Shown here: piece after piece, positions 42,015 through 49,312 of the stretch
Layout: each line of letters opens with the position of its first letter
Position numbering within the stretch: position 1 is the first letter of the stretch
From: Cohnella thermotolerans DSM 17683
Lineage (GTDB): Bacteria; Bacillota; Bacilli; Paenibacillales; Paenibacillaceae
Direction: 5' to 3'
NCBI RefSeq assembly: GCF_000429825.1
Contig: NZ_AUCP01000028.1
Location: forward strand, 1 to 64,000
Length of the DNA stretch: 64,000 nt
Position numbers and translations under genes: made by a program
Notes under the pieces: generated by a model
The model's database searches: none
The model's input: the letters and a program-made list of their open reading frames with translations, nothing else
What the model was told of the DNA's origin: nothing

Positions 42015-42037
42015 AGGGGGACCTTATAGGTCCCCTT
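42015..42037 (+). terminator. Intercistronic hairpin after the binding-protein gene
   Basis: A tight stem of about 10 bp (AGGGGGACCT and AGGTCCCCTT, loop TAT) without a U-tract lies between binding protein and permease, as in the other cassettes of the window. Confidence 0.55.
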
Positions 42038-42066
42038 CCAATTCGAACGGGAAAGGAATAACCACC

Positions 42067-42948
42067 ATGAACTCAGCGGTCTTGAAAAAAACGATGTATT
42101 GGTTCGTCGTTCCCGCCCTGGTTATGTATTTAATCTTTTGGATTTATCCGATCTTGAAGCTATTCCAATACAGCGTTACGGATTACAACGGATACGTGCA
42201 AGAATTCCACTATATAGGCTTCGACAATTTTTCTCAGTTATTCCAAGAAGGCATCGCGGGCAAATCGTTGTCCAACACGTTGATTTATACCGTCATCTTC
42301 GTCGTTTTCAGCAATGTAATCGCGTTATGCTTGGCATTTGTCCTGAATATGAAAATCCGGGCCACCGGCCTTTATCGTACAGCAGCCTATATTCCGACCT
42401 TGTTCAGCGCCATCGTGGTCGGATTTATTTGGAGTTACGTCTACATGCCCGAGAGCGGCTTAATCGCGACAGTTATAAGCTGGTTTGGCCTTGACGGCTC
42501 GAACTTGAATCTTCTCGGCAGCTACAACTCCGCCCTTTATTCCATCACGGCGGTGGAGATCTGGAAGCATATCGGCACGAGCACCGTCATCTTCCTGGCG
42601 GGCTTGCAGACCGTCCCGCAGGATCTGGTGGAAGCGGGAAAGATCGACGGCGCCAACTCCTGGCAGATAACGAGATTTATCCGCATTCCTCTGCTCGCCA
42701 CGTCCATCACGATCAACGTTACGCTGAGCGTCATAAACGGCTTGAAGGCGTTCGACTATCCGTTCATCATGACGAACGGCGGACCCGGGCGCGCCACCAG
42801 CACGCTCTTGGTCGATATTTTCCGGATGGCGTTCAAGGAGCAGCAGTTCGGCTTGGCCTCCGCGTTGGCCGTCGTCTCCTTCGCCGTTATCATCCTGATT
42901 ACGACGATCTTCGTTCTCCAGCTTAACAAAAGGGAGGTCTCCGCATGA
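42067..42948 (+). CDS. Sugar ABC importer permease 1 (MalF/UgpA type)
   Basis: CUT1 permease of 293 residues starting at ATG 42067 after AAAGGAA. The first membrane segment is WFVVPALVMYLIFWIYPI, the EAA loop is EAGKIDGANSWQITRFIRIPLLA, and the late signature is MTNGGPGRATSTLLVDIFR. It is visibly less GC-rich at third positions than its neighbours in its first half. It overlaps the next gene by four bases. Confidence 0.9.
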   Translation: MNSAVLKKTMYWFVVPALVMYLIFWIYPILKLFQYSVTDYNGYVQEFHYIGFDNFSQLFQEGIAGKSLSNTLIYTVIFVVFSNVIALCLAFVLNMKIRATGLYRTAAYIPTLFSAIVVGFIWSYVYMPESGLIATVISWFGLDGSNLNLLGSYNSALYSITAVEIWKHIGTSTVIFLAGLQTVPQDLVEAGKIDGANSWQITRFIRIPLLATSITINVTLSVINGLKAFDYPFIMTNGGPGRATSTLLVDIFRMAFKEQQFGLASALAVVSFAVIILITTIFVLQLNKREVSA

Positions 42949-43775
42949 ATCCTGCCGCCAAGAAGACCATGATCCATGTCGGGATCTCGATTCTCCTGCT
43001 CGTCAACCTGCTGCCGCTCATCATCGCCTTGTCGAGCTCGTTCCGCTCGATCAAGAACATGGCGAATCCGCTCCGGCTGTTCAACGAGTTTACGATGGAG
43101 AGCTACCGGGCCGCGTTTACGAGAATGCATTTTCCGCAAGCGCTTCTGAACAGCCTGCTGTTGACGGTGATTTCCGTGGTCGTCGTGGTGCTGTTCACTT
43201 CCATGGCGGCCTATCCGATCGCCCGCTTGAACAATCGTTTGAGCAAGTTCCTTTATCTCTTCTTCTTGTCCGGCTTGGTCGTCCCCAGCCAGATGGTGAT
43301 TATCCCGATCGTGCAAACGATGCAAGGTCTCCATATATCGGGTTCGCAGTATACTCCGATTCTGATGTTCATCACGTGCAGCATTCCGTTCTCCTCGTTC
43401 CTGTACACCGGATTTATCAAAAGCAGCGTGCCGCTGGAGGTCGAGGAATCCGCGTTGATCGACGGCGCCGGCCTGCTTCGCCGGTTTTGGCAAATTGTGT
43501 TCCCGCTGCTTCTTCCGGTGACGGTATCCGTCGTCATCACGCAAGGCGTCTGGATCTGGAACGACTATTTCTTTAATATGATCTTCATTACGAAAACGGC
43601 CGAGTCTCCGTTGCCGCTCGCGATGCTAGGATTCCTTGGCGACCAGACGAACCCGACCGCATGGAATGTGCTGTTCGCGGCATGCTTCCTTTGCGCGCTG
43701 CCGCTTCTCGCGATCTTCGCGTTCCTGCAGAAGTTTTTCATCGGCGGCTTGACCGTCGGCTCCGTCAAAGGCTGA
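42945..43775 (+). CDS. Sugar ABC importer permease 2 (MalG/UgpE type)
   Basis: Partner permease of 276 residues, ATG inside the stop of permease 1. The EAA loop is ESALIDGAGLLRRFWQIVFPLLLPV, and the end is GGLTVGSVKG. With 40650-41990 and 42067-42948 it forms a complete importer without ATPase. A bidirectional terminator follows at once. Confidence 0.9.
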   Translation: MNPAAKKTMIHVGISILLLVNLLPLIIALSSSFRSIKNMANPLRLFNEFTMESYRAAFTRMHFPQALLNSLLLTVISVVVVVLFTSMAAYPIARLNNRLSKFLYLFFLSGLVVPSQMVIIPIVQTMQGLHISGSQYTPILMFITCSIPFSSFLYTGFIKSSVPLEVEESALIDGAGLLRRFWQIVFPLLLPVTVSVVITQGVWIWNDYFFNMIFITKTAESPLPLAMLGFLGDQTNPTAWNVLFAACFLCALPLLAIFAFLQKFFIGGLTVGSVKG

Positions 43776-43790
43776 TTCGACTCCCGTGCG

Positions 43791-43837
43791 AAAAAAGGAC
43801 AAACAGGCCCTGGATTCTCAGGCTTGTTTGTCCTTTT
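43791..43837. terminator. Bidirectional terminator between convergent permease and regulator genes
   Basis: A 17-bp stem with one wobble pair (43793-43809 and 43821-43837), with A and T runs at both ends. It overlaps the last codons of the minus-strand regulator, so the stop and terminator share sequence. Confidence 0.88.
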
Positions 43838-45377
43838 GGCTTGCTTGCTGCCGGTATTCCTCCGGGGTGAGCCCCGCAACCTTTTTGAAGACGCGGAAAA
43901 AATATTTGGTGTTGTCGTATCCGAGCGCTTTTGCGATTTTATACACTTTGTCGTCGGTCGTCTGCAGGAGAAGCTTCGCCTTGCCGATGCGGACTTGATT
44001 GACATAGTCGATGAAGTTGATGCCGGTCTTCTCCTTGAACAGAAAGCTGCAATAGCTCGGGTTGAGGAAGAAGAGGGAGGAGATCTTCTCCAACGTCAAC
44101 ACTTTGTCGGGATTCTGTTCGACGTATGTTTTGATATTGTCGACGACATGTTCGGATGAATAGACGCTCCGCTCGTTCAACATGTCGGCGATGTCGGGCA
44201 ATACCCGAATCAGGTACTCCCGGATCGACTCCAGGTCGAACGAGGCCGCCAGTAAGGTCTCGAAGCTGGCGGATGTCTGGTTTCCGTTAATGGACAAATA
44301 CCGGTGGAGAACGTTCCGTACTTCGTGAATGAGAATCCGGCACGTATCTTTAACCGCCGCCAGCGACAGGCTGGGGACGCTTCGGAAGTAGGCGAACAGC
44401 TTGTCCGTCCATTCGGCGACTCGGCGGGCATTGCCGGATTCAAGGAAGAAGAGAAGCTCGTCCATCTTATCCCAGCTCGCTTCATCCGAAGAGGGGATAT
44501 TTGCCTCTTGATATACCGCGACCGGCGCGCCGACTTCCCCGGCCGGCCTTCCGTTCAGAGCCGCCACCGTCTCCCCGAACGCCTCCTCCAACTGGCTCCA
44601 AGACGATTTGACCCGGCTTACGCCGACGATGGTATGGAGCGGCATCGATTCGACAATTCGCTCTGCCGTTCGCCGGGCCGATGCTTCCAGCTCGACCTCC
44701 TTCCCGGACGACGTCAGGAGGATAAATCCCATGCGATCGTTCTGCGAGTGCGGAACGTAAAGGCCGTCGTCAAGGAATTCCGGTCCTGCTTCCAGTTTGT
44801 CCGAAGCGTACAAGGTCAACAGCACGCAGCATTTGTTGCCTGCGAGCGCTCGCATCTTGTTCGAGCGGAAGACGGGCGCCTTATCCTTGCGATGATTGCC
44901 GAGAATGAGGCCGCACATCGTTTGAAGATCGGCGCCGTAGCTGATCTCTTCCTTCTCGTGCTCGCTGATCTCCATTTTCTGCATCGCGGATCTCTCGGCT
45001 TCGATGAGCCGGACGGCTTTACTTAAAGTCTCCTGGATCTCCTCCCGGCTGAACGGCTTGAGCAAGTAGCCGACGGCCTTGGCGGAGATGGCTTCCTTCA
45101 TATACTCAAAATCCGAATAGCCGCTTACGACGATCACTTTCTTGTCCGGATAGTCCTGCTGAAGCGCTTGCAGGAACGAACGGCCGTCCATCTCCGGCAT
45201 TCTCATGTCGGTCAGGACGATATCCGGATTCGCGCTGCGGATGAGCGCGAGCCCGTCCTCGCCGTTATCGGCTTCTCCCGCGAATTCCAGCTCCCGTCCG
45301 ATATCGGAGGAGCGGATTTTCTTGAGCATTCCTCTTCTAATCAGCGCTTCGTCGTCCACGATGATGAATTTGTACAT
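43818..45377 (-). CDS. Long YesN-type response regulator with AraC DNA-binding domain
   Basis: Response regulator of 519 residues: receiver (1-125; VDDE, Asp57 in LTDMRMPEM, Lys in YLLKPFS), a central region of about 280 residues of the long-YesN type, and an AraC double HTH at about 410-512 (LTLEKISSLFFLNPSYCSFLFKEK, then LGYDNTKYFFRVFKKVAGLTPEEYR). It starts 20 bases after the kinase stop and is co-transcribed with it. It is the natural candidate to bind the two matching operators at 40526 and 48023. Its end overlaps a bidirectional terminator. Confidence 0.9.
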   Translation of the reverse strand: MYKFIIVDDEALIRRGMLKKIRSSDIGRELEFAGEADNGEDGLALIRSANPDIVLTDMRMPEMDGRSFLQALQQDYPDKKVIVVSGYSDFEYMKEAISAKAVGYLLKPFSREEIQETLSKAVRLIEAERSAMQKMEISEHEKEEISYGADLQTMCGLILGNHRKDKAPVFRSNKMRALAGNKCCVLLTLYASDKLEAGPEFLDDGLYVPHSQNDRMGFILLTSSGKEVELEASARRTAERIVESMPLHTIVGVSRVKSSWSQLEEAFGETVAALNGRPAGEVGAPVAVYQEANIPSSDEASWDKMDELLFFLESGNARRVAEWTDKLFAYFRSVPSLSLAAVKDTCRILIHEVRNVLHRYLSINGNQTSASFETLLAASFDLESIREYLIRVLPDIADMLNERSVYSSEHVVDNIKTYVEQNPDKVLTLEKISSLFFLNPSYCSFLFKEKTGINFIDYVNQVRIGKAKLLLQTTDDKVYKIAKALGYDNTKYFFRVFKKVAGLTPEEYRQQASQKDKQA

Positions 45378-45397
45378 TGTCGGTTGCGCCTCGCTCT

Positions 45398-47191
45398 CTA
45401 TCCGATTTGCGGGACGGTGACGATCACCTTGGTCCCCTTGTCCTTCTCGCTCTCCAGCGTCAAGCCGTATTCCGGACCGTAATAAAGGGAGATGCGGGAA
45501 TGGACGTTCTTGAGTCCGATGCTCCGTTTGTCCCGGCGGCCGAGCTCGCTGAAGTTGGGAGGATCCTGGAGCAGTCTGCGGAGCTCGCCGAGCTGATCCG
45601 GACTCATCCCGACGCCGTCGTCCGCAATCTCGAACCGGATGAGCTCGCCGTCCGTATAGGCGGTTAACGCGACGGTGCCTTTGTTCTTCGTGTTCTCCAG
45701 CCCGTGATACAGCGCGTTCTCGATAATCGGCTGCAAGATCAGCTTCAAAATTCTCATCTGGCCGATTCCGTCTTGGATATGGAGGCGGAAGTCGATCTTG
45801 TTCTCGTAGCGGATCTTCTGGATGGATAGATAATTGTTCACATGCTTCAATTCTTCGTCGATCGCGACGAGCTCGCTGTCCGTTTTGATGCTGTACCGGA
45901 ACATATCGCCCAGCGCTTTTGTCATGACGGCGATGCTCTCGACCTCCTCGATCTCGGCTATACTGTTAATGGACTCCAGCGTGTTGTACAGAAAGTGCGA
46001 ATTGATCTGGGCCTCCAGCGCTTTCATCTGGGAATCCAGCGTGATCAGCTTGTTCTGATAGATCTCTTTGACGTAATCGTTGATGTCGCGAATCATATTG
46101 TTGTATTCGTTATAGAGAATGCCGATCTCGTCGGTCCGTTTCAGATGCTTCTTCGTCGTGACGAGATTCAGGAATTTGTTCTTGCGCATCGTCCGGCTCA
46201 GCTCGATGATCGGCTTCATGATCAGACCGGACAGAATAACCGAGAGCAGGATGAAGATAATGGCGCAAGTCAGGGAGATATAGAGAATAAGCTGCCTGGA
46301 CACGCCGTATTGCTTGTACAGCTTGTACAGGGAAACCGAAGCGACCACCTTCCAATCGTTATCCGGAAACGATTGAATCACCGTCAAAATCCCGTCCCTC
46401 GTCTCTTGAACCGAACCTTCCGTTCGGTTCGAGATCAAGGCATTCAGGGAATCGGGCAATCTCTGGCCGATCCGGTTCTGTGAATTGTCGTACAAGATCG
46501 TTCCTTTGCCGTTGACCAGATACATATTCGTAACATCCGGAACGATGTCTTTGTCGATGCCCTTGAAGATGTCCAGTCCGCAGTCGAGCATCAGCACGCC
46601 GAGCAGCTTGTGGGTGTCGGCGTCGTAAAGAGCCCGCGAGAAGGTGATGGACGGCTTGGCGTTGATGATGAATTCCTTCGTGTCCGCGTCGCTGATATAC
46701 AGGCCGCCGTTCTTCTCCAGCGTTCTCCGGTACCATTCGTCCTGGAAAGGCTTATAATCGATGACGAGGTCGGTGCCGATCCCGTAGCTGATTGAGTTGC
46801 CGTCGGGCAGGAAGATATAGATGCCGTTCAGGTAACTGTTGCTCAGAACCAGATTGTTGAAGAAGAAGAGCATGTTCGTTCGGGCGACGAATAGATCGTA
46901 CTGGCTGATGTTCGGCTTGTTGTTCAGCTTGTTCAGCTCTTGGGCGACCGTCGTGGCGCCGGGCTGGGTCGAGAATTGCTGGAAGGTCAGCGTGATGCGG
47001 TCGATATTCTGGAAAATATGATCGATCCGTTCGACGGTATTGTCAATGTTATTGGAAGAGACGAGCGAGACCTGCTTGCCGACGAGCTTCGTATAGCTGT
47101 TATAAGAGGCGATCGTCACGATCGAGATCGGGATGACCGAAATGGCGATGAAGACGAGAATCAGCTTCGCCCGAATGCTGCGGTAAATCAT
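45398..47191 (-). CDS. YesM-type sensor histidine kinase
   Basis: Membrane sensor kinase of 597 residues; the start at 47191 (MIYRSIRAKLIL) is set by AGGAGG eight bases before it. A transmembrane helix at about 8-28, a dCache-like extracytoplasmic domain, a second helix at about 305-325, HAMP, then the histidine motif QINSHFLYNTLE (His399, with Ser where most relatives have Pro), and an ATPase domain with LILQPIIENALYHGL and ADDGVGMSPDQ. It is first in a two-gene operon with the regulator at 43818. Its ligand is probably the sugar carried by the flanking importer. Confidence 0.9.
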   Translation of the reverse strand: MIYRSIRAKLILVFIAISVIPISIVTIASYNSYTKLVGKQVSLVSSNNIDNTVERIDHIFQNIDRITLTFQQFSTQPGATTVAQELNKLNNKPNISQYDLFVARTNMLFFFNNLVLSNSYLNGIYIFLPDGNSISYGIGTDLVIDYKPFQDEWYRRTLEKNGGLYISDADTKEFIINAKPSITFSRALYDADTHKLLGVLMLDCGLDIFKGIDKDIVPDVTNMYLVNGKGTILYDNSQNRIGQRLPDSLNALISNRTEGSVQETRDGILTVIQSFPDNDWKVVASVSLYKLYKQYGVSRQLILYISLTCAIIFILLSVILSGLIMKPIIELSRTMRKNKFLNLVTTKKHLKRTDEIGILYNEYNNMIRDINDYVKEIYQNKLITLDSQMKALEAQINSHFLYNTLESINSIAEIEEVESIAVMTKALGDMFRYSIKTDSELVAIDEELKHVNNYLSIQKIRYENKIDFRLHIQDGIGQMRILKLILQPIIENALYHGLENTKNKGTVALTAYTDGELIRFEIADDGVGMSPDQLGELRRLLQDPPNFSELGRRDKRSIGLKNVHSRISLYYGPEYGLTLESEKDKGTKVIVTVPQIG

Positions 47192-47256
47192 CGGCAGTCC
47201 TCCTGTAAGCGCTCTCTCGAAAAAAAGTATACTATAGAACGCCGATAAAATGTACA

Positions 47257-47290
47257 AAGAAGAGCGTCGTCCGGACGCTCTTCTTCTTTT
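47257..47290 (-). terminator. Terminator-like hairpin after the broken glycosidase gene
   Basis: A 12-bp stem AAGAAGAGCGTC/GACGCTCTTCTT (47257-47268 and 47274-47285). On the minus strand it lies just after the stop at 47302 and is followed by T-rich sequence. Confidence 0.6.
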
Positions 47291-47301
47291 CCGTTTCCGA
47301 A

Positions 47302-48033
47302 TTATGAGTTGAGAACGGCTTCAAAGCGGACGTGATCGCCCAATCCGTAAGCGATCAGGTCGTAGCTCTCCGCGGCCGGCCTGCCGAACTTTGGAGCCTT
47401 CCGCCACATGTTCGGCCATGCGGTCCGGCGGCTTCGGTCGGGATCGTGGTGAGGGCCGAGCAGGTTCTTGAGCCCGCCGCATACGCGGATCGCGACATCA
47501 TGGGTTCCGGCCTTCAGGTAAGGCGACAGATCGGCTCTGCCCCCGTCATCGACGCCGATGAGGCCGACTCTCCGGCCGTCCACGTAGATCGCGCAGCCGG
47601 TCGCCTCGAAGGCGGTCGGGAGCACGGCATGAACGGATGCCGCTTGCTCCGGCACGGCGACGGAATACGAGTACCGGAACGCTCCCGGATAGAACGGATA
47701 GCCTTGGCCGGTCCAGGAACCGACGACTATGGGAAAAGGCGGTTCCACGAGCCACGTTCCGCCGGACGCGCGAACGGAGAACGAGCCTCTGAGGTAGACC
47801 GGCTCGACCTCGAGAAGAACATCGAAGCGATCCGCCGTCAACGTCACCGTATTCCCGCCGGGCCGAAGGAACGGCCGAATATCCGCTGCGCCGTTATGAT
47901 GATCCGGCCAAGATTGGCCGGGAATCCAATCGGCAGGCTGGCCGTTGACCCGGAGGGAATAGAATTCCGCTCTCTCCGCGACAAGATAGAGTTCCGCAAA
48001 GTTTGGCAAGGAGTCTAAAAAAAGTGCACTCAA
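47302..48033 (-). pseudogene. 5'-truncated C-terminal part of a large glycoside hydrolase
   Basis: The reading frame encodes about 243 residues of jelly-roll-like sequence (FSVRASGGTWLVEPPFP, then FRYSYSVAVPEQAASVHAVL, then IYVDGRRVGLIGVDDGGRADLSPYLKAGTHDVAIRV), which resembles the C-terminal carbohydrate-binding and accessory domains of large glycosidases such as rhamnosidases. It has no catalytic domain, no credible start (only a TTG inside the operator at 48023), and no ribosome-binding site. The frame stays open upstream into the promoter of 48235. The catalytic part was probably deleted when this promoter came next to it. Family assignment is tentative. Confidence 0.6.
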
Positions 48034-48070
48034 ATTGCTAAAGGAAATATACTCTTTCCGAGGTTAAGAT
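48023..48070 (+). promoter_or_regulatory. Operator/promoter of the dehydrogenase-rhamnosidase operon
   Basis: AGTGCACT (48023-48030) and AATATACT (48046-48053) repeat with a 23-bp period around TGCTAAAG (48036-48043), and a -10, TAAGAT, sits at 48065-48070. All spacings equal those at 40526-40573. Confidence 0.7.
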
Positions 48071-48234
48071 TAGATGGAATCATCCTTACAGTGAAAATAA
48101 GGGGGATGTATCGTAAGGCGGGCTGCAAGGCGGAAGGTCACTTCGAGCGGACGAATTCGCGCGCCGGTCTGGACGGAACTCCGGCGAATTGGCGCGAAGA
48201 AATGGATATGATGAACAAATGGAAGGTGATTCCG

Positions 48235-49290
48235 ATGAGTATTCCCGTCACCATGAAGGCGGCCGTCATGACGGAACCCCGCAAAATAGTCCTCGAAGAG
48301 CGGCCGGTGCCCGCGCCGCGAGACGGCGAGGCTCTGGTCAAGGTCATGGCGGTGGGAGTGTGCGGCTCGGACGTTCACTATTACGAGCATGGAAGAATTG
48401 GCAACGCCATCGTGGAGAAGCCGATGATTCTCGGCCACGAGTGCGCCGGAGAAGTTGTCGCCGTGGGCGGCTCCGTTACCAAGATTCGGGTCGGCGACCG
48501 GGTGGCCGTCGAGCCGCAAACGACGTGCGGGCGTTGTCCCGCGTGCAAATCGGGCAGGTACAATCTGTGCCCGGACGTCGCCTTTTTCGCGACGCCTCCC
48601 GTGGACGGAGCCTTCGCCCAATATGTGATCGCGAGGGAAGATTTCCTGTTCCCGATTCCCGACCGCTTATCGTATGAGGAAGCATCGCTCATCGAGCCTT
48701 TCTCCGTCGGTATCCACGCCGCGAACCGGACGGGGCTGAAGCCGGGCTCGACCGTGGCCATTATGGGCATGGGGCCCGTCGGGCTGATGGCCGTCGTCGC
48801 AGCGAAGGCGTACGGCGCCAGCCGAATCTTTGTCTCCGACCTGGAGCCTCTTCGCCTTAAGGCGGCAATGGAGTTGGGCGCAACCCACTCGATCAACGTT
48901 CGCGAGCAGGATGCCGTCGAAGCGATCCGGCGATGGACCGGAGGCGTCGGCGTGGATGCGGCTTGGGAGACGGCGGGCAATCCGAAGGCGCTGCAGTCGG
49001 CGCTGCTGTCCGTGCGCCGCGGGGGCAAGCTGGCCGTCGTCGGCCTGCCGATGCAATCGGAGATTCCGCTTAATGTCCATGTCATTACCGACCGGGAAGT
49101 CGATATTTACGGCGTCTTCCGGTACGCGAACACGTATCCGAGCGGAATCGAATTTCTCGCTTCGGGCATCGCCGACGTCAAGCCGTTATGCACGGACAGC
49201 TATCCCTTGGAACGGACGCAGGATGCCATGGAGAGGGCGCTGAACAACAAGAGCGGCAGTCTGAAGGTCATGGTCTACCCGAACGCCTAA
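48235..49290 (+). CDS. Zinc-dependent sorbitol/xylitol-type polyol dehydrogenase
   Basis: MDR dehydrogenase of 351 residues. The start at 48235 (MSIPVTMKAAV) is chosen for GGAAGGTGA just upstream and for family length; the frame is open further upstream, but that part is leader. The catalytic region is VCGSDVHYYEHGRIG (Cys43), then GHECAG, and the structural-zinc lobe is CGRCPACKSGRYNLC. The cofactor fold has MGMGPVGLMAVV. It resembles 3521-4579, and its C-terminus matches the remnant at 18006-18120. It is co-transcribed with the GH78 gene, so it may oxidise a rhamnose- or pectin-derived polyol or sugar. Confidence 0.88.
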   Translation: MSIPVTMKAAVMTEPRKIVLEERPVPAPRDGEALVKVMAVGVCGSDVHYYEHGRIGNAIVEKPMILGHECAGEVVAVGGSVTKIRVGDRVAVEPQTTCGRCPACKSGRYNLCPDVAFFATPPVDGAFAQYVIAREDFLFPIPDRLSYEEASLIEPFSVGIHAANRTGLKPGSTVAIMGMGPVGLMAVVAAKAYGASRIFVSDLEPLRLKAAMELGATHSINVREQDAVEAIRRWTGGVGVDAAWETAGNPKALQSALLSVRRGGKLAVVGLPMQSEIPLNVHVITDREVDIYGVFRYANTYPSGIEFLASGIADVKPLCTDSYPLERTQDAMERALNNKSGSLKVMVYPNA

Positions 49291-49312
49291 CTTCCAAAGG
49301 AGATCCGCCAAT

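Noticed and set aside
48091-48234. In-frame extension of the polyol dehydrogenase by 48 codons
   Set aside because: Family homology starts at 48235, where a good ribosome-binding site is found; the upstream part is leader downstream of the operator.
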